From NCBI GenBank assembly GCA_944338165.1, contig CALVLN010000001.1:62001-126000 (forward strand): a stretch of 64,000 nucleotides of DNA, given 5' to 3'. The notes beneath the pieces were generated by a model that saw nothing but the letters and a program-made list of their open reading frames with translations, was not told where the DNA came from and made no database searches. Shown here in pieces: positions 1 through 8,377 of the stretch (position 1 is its first letter; each line of letters opens with the position of its first letter). The position numbers and the translations under genes are program-made. The DNA is from an uncultured Clostridia bacterium (GTDB lineage Bacteria; Bacillota; Clostridia; Christensenellales; Borkfalkiaceae).

Positions 1-345
1 GAACTTGGCAAGCCCCACGCCGAAGGTGGTGATCATGAGCCCCGTGACGTTCTGGTTGGAACGCAGCGATACCGTGAGGAAGCTGTACAAAAGGCCCAGA
101 AGCCCTGCCCCAACGAGCGCGCACAGGATGGTGATGAACACGGCGAGAAGCCCGTTCACCTCAGACACGGCGCCCACATAAAACGTCGCGCCGAGCACGC
201 CGCTGACGGCGCCCACGCAGAGAACGCCGGGCGTACCCAGGTTGAGATGCCCCGCTTTTTCCGTGATCGTCTCCCCCGTGGAGCCGAAGAGGAACGTCGT
301 GCCGAGGCGCACCGATGAAGTGATAAAGGTGATAAGCGCGTTCAT
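1..345 (-). CDS. BMP-type nucleoside ABC transporter, second permease (3' part off the edge)
   Basis: This is the start of an integral membrane permease of the YufQ/NupQ type, the second membrane subunit of a purine-nucleoside importer. The visible 115 residues begin MNALITFITSS and contain hydrophobic segments and the family-like stretch GETITEKAGHLNLG near residue 25. The ATG overlaps the upstream permease stop as ATGA and is preceded by the ribosome site AAGGAGGTG, which fixes the start. The gene runs off the left edge, so its C-terminus is not seen. It is the last visible gene of the xpt-BMP-ATPase-permease operon. Confidence 0.85.
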   Translation of the reverse strand, partial: MNALITFITSSVRLGTTFLFGSTGETITEKAGHLNLGTPGVLCVGAVSGVLGATFYVGAVSEVNGLLAVFITILCALVGAGLLGLLYSFLTVSLRSNQNVTGLMITTFGVGLAKF

Positions 346-1514
346 GCCTGCACCTCCTTTGCCCCGCCTGCTTCGGGCGGGAGTTCCGGCGTCTCCGCCG
401 CGGGCGGATCCTGCGCGCCGTCATTCGCCTTTCCCTTGGCGCGGCGGCGGAATTTGATCTGATAGGAAAGGAAAAATTCGCAGCCGATGATAAAGAACAC
501 GACGACTGCCGTGACGATGGACGCAAAGGCATCGTTGGTGAGGTTGAGCTCGTTGGTGCCGCGGTCCATAAAGACGATGAGGAAGGCGGAGAGCACCATA
601 AACAGCGGGTTGAATTTCCCCACCCAGGCGACGATGATGGCAGTAAAGCCCTGGCCGCCCGCCGTCTCCGTGGTGACGGTACCGTTGATGGCGCCCGTGA
701 GCAGCACGCCCACCAGCCCGCAGACGGCGCCCGAAATGATCATGGTGCGGATGATGACCTTTTTCACGTTGATGCCCACGTAGCGCGCCGTATTTTCGCT
801 CTCGCCGACGACGGACAGCTCGTACCCCTGCTTGCTGTATTTGAGGTAGACGAAGAGCAGGACGGCGAGCACCACCGCGACGAGGATGGGCAGCACGTAG
901 ACGTTCCCCAGTTCCGGGAACTTGATGCCGTGCAGGTGCGTCTCGTTCTTCATGACGCCAGAGCCGTCCTTGACCCAGATGTCCGTAAAGAAGGAGATGA
1001 GCTGCATGGCGAGGTAGTTCATCATGAGGGTGAAGAGCGTCTCATTCGTCCGCCACACCGCCTTGCAGATGGCGGGGAGCACGCCCCAGACGACGCCGAA
1101 CAGGATGCCGACGACGAGCATGAGCAAATAGACAACAACGTCCGGCGCCGTTCCGCCCAGATAGTACATGCAGATGGCGGCGCCCAGGCCGCCCATCAGC
1201 ACCTGCCCTTCCGCGCCGATGTTCCAGAACTTCATCTTGAACGCGGGCACGAGGGCGAGCGCGATGGAGAGCAGCACGGCAAGGTCGCGCAGGGAGATCC
1301 AGGTGCGGCGCTCCGTCCCGAAGGTCCCCACGAAGAGCTTGCCCAAAAAGGTGAACGGATCGACGCCGATGAGCGTCCAGGACAGCATCCCCGCGAACAG
1401 GAAGGCGACCACGACCGTTGCCGCGCGGATCAGAAGCCGCTGCCACCAGACGAGGTCGTCGCGCTTGGCGATGTGAAAGAGCGGTTCGTGTACGATTTTT
1501 TCCGTATTACGCAT
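342..1514 (-). CDS. BMP-type nucleoside ABC transporter, first permease
   Basis: A 390-residue permease of the YufP/NupP (BPD_transp_2) type, expected to form the transmembrane channel for purine nucleosides together with the next gene. It has about nine to ten hydrophobic segments. The family-typical GAEGQVLMGGLGAA lies near residues 100-113 and a second conserved GGQGFTAIIVAW near 285-296. The C-terminal 35 residues are polar and Pro/Glu/Ala rich. The start overlaps the ATPase gene by 8 nt and the stop overlaps the next permease by 4 nt, indicating translational coupling. The exact substrate is inferred from the family and from neighbouring xpt. Confidence 0.9.
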   Translation of the reverse strand: MRNTEKIVHEPLFHIAKRDDLVWWQRLLIRAATVVVAFLFAGMLSWTLIGVDPFTFLGKLFVGTFGTERRTWISLRDLAVLLSIALALVPAFKMKFWNIGAEGQVLMGGLGAAICMYYLGGTAPDVVVYLLMLVVGILFGVVWGVLPAICKAVWRTNETLFTLMMNYLAMQLISFFTDIWVKDGSGVMKNETHLHGIKFPELGNVYVLPILVAVVLAVLLFVYLKYSKQGYELSVVGESENTARYVGINVKKVIIRTMIISGAVCGLVGVLLTGAINGTVTTETAGGQGFTAIIVAWVGKFNPLFMVLSAFLIVFMDRGTNELNLTNDAFASIVTAVVVFFIIGCEFFLSYQIKFRRRAKGKANDGAQDPPAAETPELPPEAGGAKEVQA

Positions 1515-3057
1515 TGGCAGCCTCCTTGCCGTCCGGCTTGCTCCCCGTCATGAGCAGGCCGATCTCTTCCTTCTTTGCCGTCCTGCCGTCGAGGATGCCC
1601 GTGACCCTGCCCCCGCCGATGACGAGGATGCGGTCGCACAGCTCGAGCAGCACGTCCAGATCTTCGCCCACGAAGAGCACGGCAACGCCGTCCTGCTTCT
1701 GCTGATTGAGGATGTTATAGATCATGTAAGAGGAATTGATGTCCAGCCCGCGCACGGGATATGCCGCCATGAGCACGGTGGGCGACGAGGCGATCTCCCG
1801 CGCGACGAGCACCTTCTGCACGTTGCCGCCCGAAAGCTTCCGCACGGGCGTATGCGCGCTCGGCGTCACCACTTCCAGGCTCTCGATGATGTGTTCGGCA
1901 AGTTTCGCCGGATCCTTGCGGTCAAGAAAGACCGATCTCCCCTTGCGGTAACTGCGCAGCATCATGTTGTCGATGATGTCCATGTTGCCGACCAGCCCCA
2001 TGCCGAGCCTGTCTTCTGGCACGAAGGAGAGGCGGACGCCGAGGTCGCGGATCTGCAGGGGCGTCTTGTCGCGCAGGTCGACCTGTTTGCCGCCCTGCTG
2101 CGGATCGTAATAGAGGATATCGCCGCTCTGCACCTTCTGCAGCCCCGCGATGGCCTCCAGAAGTTCGCGCTGACCGCTGCCCGCGATGCCCGCAACGCCC
2201 AGGATCTCACCCGAACGGATGGTGAAGGAGACGTCGTCGAGCACCTTCACGCCCTCGCGGTTGGTGATGTCGAGGTGAGAGACGACGATGCGGTCGACGG
2301 GATCTTTCGGCTCCGCGCGCCCGATGTTGAGCTCCACCTTCTTGCCCACCATCATTTCCGTCAGCTGCGCCTCGTCCGTCTCCGCCGTGTTTACGGTGCC
2401 GATGTACTCCCCCTTGCGGAGCACGGCGACGCGGTCGGAAAGCGAGAGCACTTCGTGCAGCTTGTGCGTGATGATGATGATGCATTTGCCGTCGTCGCGC
2501 ATGCGGCGGAGCACGGCAAAGAGTTTTTCCGTCTCCTGCGGGGTGAGCACCGCCGTCGGCTCGTCGAGGATGAGGATATCCGCGCCGCGGTATAAGACCT
2601 TGACGATCTCCACCGTCTGCTTTTCGGAGACGGACATTTCATAGACCTTCTTGCGCGGATCGATGCGGAATCCGTAGCGCGCGGCGATGGCGCGCACCTG
2701 TTCGTTGACGGCAGAGAGGCTGTAACGCTTGCCCTTGCCGTTGCCGAGGGCAATGTTCTCCCCCGCCGTGAACACGTCCACGAGCTTGAAGTGCTGGTGG
2801 ATCATGCCGATCCTGTAGCGGAAGGCATCTTTGGGGGAGCGGATGACCGCCTCCTCCCCGCCGATGAAGATCTTGCCCTCGTCGGGAAAATAGATGCCCG
2901 CGATCATGTTCATGAGCGTCGTTTTGCCGCTGCCGTTTTCGCCGAGCACGGCGAGGATCTCCCCGTCATAGACGGTCAAATCGACGTCCTTGTTGGCGAC
3001 GACGCTGCCGAAATATTTACAGATCCCTTTGAGTTCCAGAGCGATCTTGCGTTCCAC
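1507..3057 (-). CDS. BMP-type nucleoside ABC transporter ATP-binding protein
   Basis: A 516-residue double ATPase of the YufO/NupO (RbsA-like) type that energises the two permeases. The first half has Walker A GENGSGKTT and Walker B ILILDEPTAVL with a switch His. The second half has a degenerate P-loop (GIAGSGQRELL) and an LSGGN signature, as usual for this family. I chose the GTG at 3057 because AGGAGG sits 5 nt upstream and ERKIALELKGICKYFG is the normal family start; an upstream in-frame extension is Arg rich and unlike the family. It lies 98 nt after the lipoprotein gene, with a hairpin between. Confidence 0.9.
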   Translation of the reverse strand: MERKIALELKGICKYFGSVVANKDVDLTVYDGEILAVLGENGSGKTTLMNMIAGIYFPDEGKIFIGGEEAVIRSPKDAFRYRIGMIHQHFKLVDVFTAGENIALGNGKGKRYSLSAVNEQVRAIAARYGFRIDPRKKVYEMSVSEKQTVEIVKVLYRGADILILDEPTAVLTPQETEKLFAVLRRMRDDGKCIIIITHKLHEVLSLSDRVAVLRKGEYIGTVNTAETDEAQLTEMMVGKKVELNIGRAEPKDPVDRIVVSHLDITNREGVKVLDDVSFTIRSGEILGVAGIAGSGQRELLEAIAGLQKVQSGDILYYDPQQGGKQVDLRDKTPLQIRDLGVRLSFVPEDRLGMGLVGNMDIIDNMMLRSYRKGRSVFLDRKDPAKLAEHIIESLEVVTPSAHTPVRKLSGGNVQKVLVAREIASSPTVLMAAYPVRGLDINSSYMIYNILNQQKQDGVAVLFVGEDLDVLLELCDRILVIGGGRVTGILDGRTAKKEEIGLLMTGSKPDGKEAANA

Positions 3058-3112
3058 ACTGTCCTCCTGTGCGCGGCGCCGCCGCGCTTCGTTCTGATAA
3101 GAAAAACCGAAG

Positions 3113-3136
3113 AAGGCGGAGAAAAATCTCCGCCTT
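3113..3136 (-). terminator. Intercistronic hairpin between BMP lipoprotein and ATPase genes
   Basis: A perfect 10-bp inverted repeat (AAGGCGGAGA / TCTCCGCCTT) with a 4-nt loop lies between the lipoprotein stop and the ATPase start. The downstream T-tract is broken (TTCTTCGGTTTTTC), so it is more likely a partial terminator or a 3' stabiliser that keeps the binding protein more abundant than the ATPase. That role is inference. Confidence 0.6.
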
Positions 3137-3155
3137 GCATGCAATTGTCAGCCGA

Positions 3156-4364
3156 TCACGTGGTACTATACGAAGTGATCCCGTCGATGATGATATCGAA
3201 ATACGGCGCGCTGCGGTATTCGGATTCGTGGAAGTATCCGTCCTTGATGGCTTCCGTATCCTTCTCGTAATCGCCCATATCGTCGACGTCGGCCATATAG
3301 CTGGTAAGCGTCTTGCCGCCGACCGTGAACTTGGAGGTATCAAAGACGTGCAGCGTGCCGGCCTTCAGCTGCGCTTCCACTTCCGCGAGCTTTTCCGCCG
3401 TACCGTCCGCCACGACGCCTTCGTTGAGTTCGGCGAGCTCGACGGAACCCGTCTCCAGCGTGCCCGTCCAGTCGTCGTCGATCTCCTCGCCGTTGATGAC
3501 GCAGTTGATCATGTACTCGAAGTAAGGCTCCCAGTTGATGCGGGAAGAAACGAGATAGGTATTGGGGCCCGTCGCCTTGGTGCTGCCGTTGTAGGAGACG
3601 TTGGGAACGCCCGCATCTTCGCAGGCGCTGGGCGCGCCGAGCGAGTCGGCATGCTGGGAGATGAGGACGCAGCCTTCGTTGATGAGCGCCTTCGCCGTCT
3701 CACCTTCCGCGGTCAGGTCATACCAGCTGTTGGTGTAGCGAACGGTCATGGTGACTTCGGGAACGATGGATCTCGCGCCGAGATAGAAAGAGGTGAACCC
3801 GGAGATAACTTCCGCGTACGGGAATGCGCCGACGTAGCCCATCTTGGCTTCATCCGCCGTGATCTCGCCCGCGTCGATCATCTCTTCAAGCTTCATGCCG
3901 GCGACGACGCCCGCAAGATATCTGCCTTCGTAGATGGTCGCAAACGCGTTGTGATAGTTGTCAAAATTCTTCGTGTGAGCCTGCGTGCCCGTGGCATGGC
4001 AGAACTGCGTCTCGGGGAATTCCTCCGCTGCCTTGAGGATGTACGATTCGTGGCCGAAGCTGTCGGCAAACACGACGTCGCACCCGGTATCCGCGAGGTC
4101 GGCGGCGGTCTCGTATGCCGTATCGTCTTCGGGAACGTTCATCTTGAAGACGACCTGGTCGTCCCTGAGGCCGATCTTTTCCACCGCGGCGCGCGCCGCG
4201 TCGATGAAGTTCTTGTCGTACGTGCTCGTCTCGTCATGCAGGAAGATGAAGCCGACTTTGATGTCGTCCTTGCTGACGCCTTCATTCGTGCCGCACGCCG
4301 AAAGCACACCCATGCCCGCGACGGCAAGCGTCGCTGCAAGACCCACTGCCAACACTTTTTTCAT
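3156..4364 (-). CDS. BMP-family nucleoside-binding lipoprotein
   Basis: A 402-residue substrate-binding lipoprotein of the BmpA/Med (PnrA) family, the extracellular receptor of the nucleoside importer encoded downstream. It has a lipoprotein signal peptide, MKKVLAVGL then a hydrophobic stretch and the lipobox LSAC. The mature part has the family's two-lobed layout, with KVGFIFLHDE at the start and CDVVFADSFGHE and ETQFCHATGTQ in the first lobe. Start chosen at MKKVL because GGAGATATTCGT precedes it. It follows xpt after a terminator-like hairpin, so purine uptake and salvage are likely co-regulated. Confidence 0.92.
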   Translation of the reverse strand: MKKVLAVGLAATLAVAGMGVLSACGTNEGVSKDDIKVGFIFLHDETSTYDKNFIDAARAAVEKIGLRDDQVVFKMNVPEDDTAYETAADLADTGCDVVFADSFGHESYILKAAEEFPETQFCHATGTQAHTKNFDNYHNAFATIYEGRYLAGVVAGMKLEEMIDAGEITADEAKMGYVGAFPYAEVISGFTSFYLGARSIVPEVTMTVRYTNSWYDLTAEGETAKALINEGCVLISQHADSLGAPSACEDAGVPNVSYNGSTKATGPNTYLVSSRINWEPYFEYMINCVINGEEIDDDWTGTLETGSVELAELNEGVVADGTAEKLAEVEAQLKAGTLHVFDTSKFTVGGKTLTSYMADVDDMGDYEKDTEAIKDGYFHESEYRSAPYFDIIIDGITSYSTT

Positions 4365-4404
4365 ACGAATATCTCCTTTTCTGTCGGGTCCACCGACCAA
4401 ATTT

Positions 4405-4443
4405 AACAAAAGAAAAACCGCGCCTCTTTTCCCTTATGCGCGG
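4405..4443 (-). terminator. Terminator-like hairpin after xpt
   Basis: CCGCGC and GCGCGG form a 6-bp GC stem with a 14-nt loop, followed on the minus strand by TTTTTCTTTT. The stem starts inside the last codons of xpt. It probably gives partial termination before the BMP lipoprotein gene, since no clear promoter is visible between them. Confidence 0.65.
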
Positions 4444-5006
4444 AATGTGAGCCCGCTTTCCGTCATCGAATCGATGAGGGCGAGCGAATCGACGCGTACG
4501 CCTTCTGCGCGCAGCTTGTCCCCTGCGCCCTGGAATCCCTTTTCAATGGCGATGGCGCAGCCTGCAAGATGAGCGCCCGCTTCCGCGATGATCTGCATCA
4601 TGCCGCGGATGGCGTTGCCGTTGGCAAGAAAATCGTCGACGATGAGGACATGGTCCCCCGCGCCGAGGTATTCCTTGGCGACGGCGATCTCGTACGTTTC
4701 CTTATGGGTAAACGAGTACACGGATGCCGTATACACTTCTTTGGAAAGGTTTGCGCTCCTGTGCTTTTTGGCAAACACGGAAGGCACGTGCATGGCGATG
4801 CCCGCCGCCACGGCGAGCGCGATGCCGGAAGATTCCACGGTGAGCACCTTGGTGACGGGAACGCCCGCATAAAGGCGCGCGATCTCCTCCCCGATCTCCA
4901 TGATGAAATCCGAGTCCATCTGCTGATTGAGAAAGCTCCCGACCTTGAGCACGTTCCCGGGGAGGACCTTGCCTTCCCGTAAAATCTTTTCTTCCAGCGC
5001 CTTCAT
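4434..5006 (-). CDS. xpt: Xanthine phosphoribosyltransferase
   Basis: Converts xanthine (and less well hypoxanthine/guanine) with PRPP to the nucleotide, in the cytoplasm. The 190-residue length is standard for Xpt. The PRPP-binding loop VLIVDDFLANGNA lies at residues 120-132 and the N-terminal LPGNVLKVGSFLNQQMD is typical of the family. It is first in an operon with the nucleoside ABC importer. In many Firmicutes xpt is controlled by a purine riboswitch; here the leader is only about 40 nt, so a protein repressor acting at the palindrome over the promoter is more likely. Confidence 0.95.
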   Translation of the reverse strand: MKALEEKILREGKVLPGNVLKVGSFLNQQMDSDFIMEIGEEIARLYAGVPVTKVLTVESSGIALAVAAGIAMHVPSVFAKKHRSANLSKEVYTASVYSFTHKETYEIAVAKEYLGAGDHVLIVDDFLANGNAIRGMMQIIAEAGAHLAGCAIAIEKGFQGAGDKLRAEGVRVDSLALIDSMTESGLTFRA

Positions 5007-5043
5007 CCGTATCCCTCTCCCTGACGAAAAAAGCCTCGAAAAA

Positions 5044-5082
5044 ATATAGTTTGACTATATCACATTCGGCAAATTAAGTCAA
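5044..5082 (-). promoter_or_regulatory. xpt promoter with palindromic operator-like site
   Basis: The -35 TTGACT (5077-5082) and -10 TATAGT (5054-5059) are separated by 17 bp. A perfect 7-bp inverted repeat ATATAGT-TTG-ACTATAT (5044-5060) covers the -10 and the start point. A related half-site TATAGTT(CAAC) lies at 5124-5130. Confidence 0.75.
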
Positions 5083-5162
5083 ATGCACGCGGGCATTTTT
5101 CGCAAAAATCCGACATTTGTTTGTATAGTTCAACACGGTTGCGCAAAGTTCACAAGCGGAGC

Positions 5163-6854
5163 TCACTTGCGGGCGGGTTTGCGGAAGACGAGCACGCACA
5201 TGCTCCCGGCGGGGATCTCCGCCTCGCGTGCGGAAGCGGGCGCGACGTCCTCGGGCACGGCGTCCCCCCTGCCGAGGGGAAGGACGAGGATCCGCGTGAG
5301 TTCCCCCGCCTCTTCTCCGGCTTCCACAGACTTCGCTTCCTCCGAAAGATTGACGAATTTGACGTAGACGGTGGATTCCGTCTCGCTCGCCGAGACGGTG
5401 AGCCCCTCGCAGGAAGCGGGAAGCATGCGTTCGCCCGTGCAGAGATTGCAGAACAGCCAGATATAATAATGCGTGGTCAGCCGCATGCTGGCGCCGTCGA
5501 ACAGCACGAGGGCGGGCGCCTCCTGCGTGCGGACGGGAAGCATGCCGCACGTCTCGCAGGCAAGGCTGTGTTCGATGCGCACCAGCGCGTCCGCCTCGGC
5601 AAGCGGGGTCAGGCACCCTTTTTCCGCCGCGCTGCATTCGCGGTCGAAGGAGAGCGCGTCTTCCTCGCCGTGCAGCGGGCAGGCGCCCACGTCGCGCGCG
5701 AACACGCCGTCCGCGAGGCCCGCCGCCGAGGAGAGCTTTTCCACGACGGAGATGCCGGGGTAGCGTTCCGCGAGTTTTTCCCTGGTAAGGGCAAGCAGGC
5801 GCGCCGCGTTCTCCCCCTCCACGTTCAGGCAGAGGTGGCGGAGCTCGAAGGGGCGGGCATGCCCCATCTCTTTGCGCACTTTCCCCCACATCGTATCGTC
5901 GCCGCCGACGGCAAATTCCGCCGCGTCGAGCACGTCCTGGATCTCCGATTCCCAGTCCGCATCCACGGAACGCATGGAGAGCACGGGGACGGGGCTTGCG
6001 CCCACATATTCATTCAATCGCAGAAATTCGTAATAGCCGATCCCCACCGTCTGACCGCAGAAGCCGCACCCATGTCCGCCTTTTGCGCCGCCGAGGCTGC
6101 GCAGATCGACGCCGTAGCGCCTGCGTTCGCGCATGCCGACGGTATTCTTCCAGCGGAAGCACGGCATTCCCTCGCCGCCGTACGTGCGCGGATAGACGAG
6201 GTATTTGGGCTTCAGATCGCGCAGCGCCTGCGCGAGGTCGCGGCGGAAGACGCCGAACAGCGCGTCCTCGGGGAAGAGGGAAAGATCGTCGACGTGCACC
6301 GTTCCCGCCTTCAGGAGGGTGAACGTAAATTCCGCCCCCTCCACGGCGGTGCGGCTCTTCATGCGGAGCGTGTAGAGGTGCCAGTTCCCGTCGGCGCGCA
6401 GGCGCACGCGCGCCCGCGTGACGGGCTCGCCGTCGAAGGCGAGCGCGGCTTCCGCCTTGCCCTTATAATCGTACGAGCGGGCATAGAACGTAACGCGGTA
6501 CACCACGCCCTTGCGCACGGAAAGCCCGCCGCAGGTGCAGTTGCAGACGCCCTGCCCGGGCGCCGCGGCGGTGATGCGCAGATAATTGGGGTTTTCCGCA
6601 AACAGCGGGCGGTCGTTCTTGATCTTAAGGTGTACGTCGGCGCCCGCGGGATAAGCCGCCCAGGCGTGATTTGCCGCGGAAACTTCCCGAACGGCGCCCG
6701 CATCCCCGATGCTGCCCGATGCCTGGAAGTTGCCGTTCTCCAGCATTTCCGCATACATACTTTCATCCACCGCATACGCGGCATACCCGTAAAAGCGGGA
6801 CAAGATCTCCTCCGACGCGGGGATCCGGCCCGTCTGCTCTATCTGTAATTTCAT
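5163..6854 (-). CDS. GH51 alpha-L-arabinofuranosidase-like protein, catalytic core degenerate
   Basis: A 563-residue protein that aligns by eye with GH51 arabinofuranosidases but is shorter than usual members carrying a CBM. The first 210 residues resemble the N-terminal carbohydrate-binding part (DESMYAEMLENGNFQ, NPNYLRITA, VDDLSLFPEDALFG). Then come FRRDLAQALRDLKPKYLVYP, RWKNTVG, GYYEFLRLNEYVGASPVPVL and DTMWGKVRKEMGHARPFELR, all close to the family. Where GH51 enzymes have the acid/base motif GNE, this protein reads LCLNVEGEN. The nucleophile region is shortened and Cys rich. There is no signal peptide. Activity is doubtful; a binding or altered role is possible. Stands alone with its own promoter. 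Confidence 0.6.
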   Translation of the reverse strand: MKLQIEQTGRIPASEEILSRFYGYAAYAVDESMYAEMLENGNFQASGSIGDAGAVREVSAANHAWAAYPAGADVHLKIKNDRPLFAENPNYLRITAAAPGQGVCNCTCGGLSVRKGVVYRVTFYARSYDYKGKAEAALAFDGEPVTRARVRLRADGNWHLYTLRMKSRTAVEGAEFTFTLLKAGTVHVDDLSLFPEDALFGVFRRDLAQALRDLKPKYLVYPRTYGGEGMPCFRWKNTVGMRERRRYGVDLRSLGGAKGGHGCGFCGQTVGIGYYEFLRLNEYVGASPVPVLSMRSVDADWESEIQDVLDAAEFAVGGDDTMWGKVRKEMGHARPFELRHLCLNVEGENAARLLALTREKLAERYPGISVVEKLSSAAGLADGVFARDVGACPLHGEEDALSFDRECSAAEKGCLTPLAEADALVRIEHSLACETCGMLPVRTQEAPALVLFDGASMRLTTHYYIWLFCNLCTGERMLPASCEGLTVSASETESTVYVKFVNLSEEAKSVEAGEEAGELTRILVLPLGRGDAVPEDVAPASAREAEIPAGSMCVLVFRKPARK

Positions 6855-6912
6855 GATATCACCCCGAAATCCTTGGAATCTCCGTACGGGCGCTTGGCCC
6901 TTCCGTACTCCG

Positions 6913-6940
6913 ATTATAGCATACTTTTCCGCAGATGCAA
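6913..6940 (-). promoter_or_regulatory. Promoter of the GH51-like gene
   Basis: TTGCAT (6935-6940), 16-bp spacer, TATAAT (6913-6918), followed by a leader of about 55 nt with GGGGTGAT before the ATG. Confidence 0.65.
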
Positions 6941-6981
6941 ACTATTTTTCCGCGTTCCCTGCCGTTTGGCACGAAATGCAC

Positions 6982-8337
6982 TTATTTCTGCATGGAAAAG
7001 CGGACGGTGAAGGTCGTTCCCTCGCCGAGCTTGCTTTCCACGGATAATTCCCAGCCGGATTTCCGGCAGAGCTTTTTGACGACGGCGAGCCCCAGCCCGA
7101 ATCCGCCGTTGATCCCGTTGTGCGATTTGTCCACGGTGAAAAACCGGTCAAAGATGCGGCCGAGGTTTTCCTCCGCGATGCCGATGCCCGTATCCGATAC
7201 GGAAAACTTCTCCCGGTCGAGCAGCACGGAAATGCTCCCCCCCTCCCGGTTATAGCGGATGGCGTTGCGGATGAGGTTGCCGAATACCTGCGTGACGCGT
7301 TCGTAGCGGCTGAGCAGCATGACGTCTTCCCCGACGTCGGAGAGCAGGATGAGCTTGTGCTCGTCGATGGCGGGGCCGAGCGATTCGAGCATCTCGCCGA
7401 GCAGCTTTGACGCGTTCACTTCATAGACGGGAAGATCGTCCTGATCGATCTCGTTATAGTTGATGATGCAGGAAACGAGGCTGGTGAGCCGTTCGCTCTG
7501 CGTCAGGATCGTTTTTGCCGCGCGCTGCGCCTGCTCTGCCGTGAGCGTGCCGTTTACGAGAAGTTCGGCAAATCCCTTGATGGAGGTGAGCGGCGTGTTC
7601 ATCTCGTGCGTGATGTTGGAGATAAATTCGTTTTTGCTCCCCTGCGCCTTCATGACGAGGTCCTTTTCGGCGTTGATCTCTTCGATGCGCGTTCCCGCCT
7701 CGTCGTTCATGCGGTTGAGCAGCTGTACGAGGGCGGAAAGTTCGGGGGAATCGCTCTCCACATGGCCGTGGAGCGCCGCGTCCCGCGCGAGTTTTTCCAT
7801 GGGGCGCAGCATGAATCCCGTCGCGAGGAAGGTGAGCAGCACGCAGATGAGAAGATCGAAGACGAGGAAGACGAGCACCATCGGCACCGACTGCAAAAAG
7901 ACGCCGAACATGGATTGCGTCCGGACGGAGAACCGCACGAAATAATCGCCGAAATCCCTGCAGTAATATGCCATGTTCTCGCCGATGGTGTTGGAATGGC
8001 GGACGGAAAAGCCCTCCCCCGTTTCCCGCGCGGCGGCCACTTCCGGCCGGTCGGCGCGCGAATCCTCGTTTTCGTCCTCCGAATCGGCGATGAGCGCCCC
8101 GTCGGCGGAAAGGAACGTGACGCGCGCTCCGTCAAGGGCGGCGGAAAGCTCCCGCGCATACGCCTGCGTCAGCCCTTCCTTCCCGCGCGATTCGTCAAAC
8201 GCCGCCATGTAGGCGCGGAGATACGACTCCGAATGGGCGACGCTGCTCTGATAATAGATCTCGGCGGAGATGACGGAAAAGACGATGAGCCCGATCGCCG
8301 TGATGAGAAAACTGATGAGTAAGATGCGTTTTTTCAT
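6982..8337 (-). CDS. phoR: Sensor histidine kinase, PhoR-like
   Basis: A 451-residue membrane kinase that should autophosphorylate and pass phosphate to the response regulator encoded just upstream. TM helices lie near residues 4-26 and 148-174, enclosing an acidic extracytoplasmic domain. A HAMP-like linker is followed by the H box FISNITHEMNTPLTSIKG with His244. The N box (NLIRNAIRYN), G1 (VSDTGIGI) and G2 (GFGLGLAVVKKL) are intact. The PhoR assignment rests on its place after pst-phoU-Na/Pi symporter genes. No good ribosome site precedes the ATG; a terminator-like hairpin sits there instead. Confidence 0.88.
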   Translation of the reverse strand: MKKRILLISFLITAIGLIVFSVISAEIYYQSSVAHSESYLRAYMAAFDESRGKEGLTQAYARELSAALDGARVTFLSADGALIADSEDENEDSRADRPEVAAARETGEGFSVRHSNTIGENMAYYCRDFGDYFVRFSVRTQSMFGVFLQSVPMVLVFLVFDLLICVLLTFLATGFMLRPMEKLARDAALHGHVESDSPELSALVQLLNRMNDEAGTRIEEINAEKDLVMKAQGSKNEFISNITHEMNTPLTSIKGFAELLVNGTLTAEQAQRAAKTILTQSERLTSLVSCIINYNEIDQDDLPVYEVNASKLLGEMLESLGPAIDEHKLILLSDVGEDVMLLSRYERVTQVFGNLIRNAIRYNREGGSISVLLDREKFSVSDTGIGIAEENLGRIFDRFFTVDKSHNGINGGFGLGLAVVKKLCRKSGWELSVESKLGEGTTFTVRFSMQK

Positions 8338-8344
8338 GATGCTT

Positions 8345-8375
8345 TAAAAAAAGCGCGCGTAAAAACGCGCGCTTT
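8345..8375 (-). terminator. Hairpin with T-tract between response regulator and kinase
   Basis: A perfect 11-bp stem AAAGCGCGCGT / ACGCGCGCTTT with a 4-nt loop is followed on the minus strand by a run of T. It starts 3 nt after the regulator stop and ends 8 nt before the kinase ATG, so it should reduce kinase expression relative to the regulator. Confidence 0.8.
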
Positions 8376-8377
8376 GC

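Noticed and set aside
3069..4406. Long open frames antisense to real genes (here and in many GC-rich genes)
   Set aside because: They mirror the codon structure of well-identified genes on the other strand and have no ribosome sites or known motifs.
5007..5160. Purine (guanine) riboswitch upstream of xpt
   Set aside because: The predicted start at about 5047 leaves only some 40 nt of leader and no three-way-junction core is visible.
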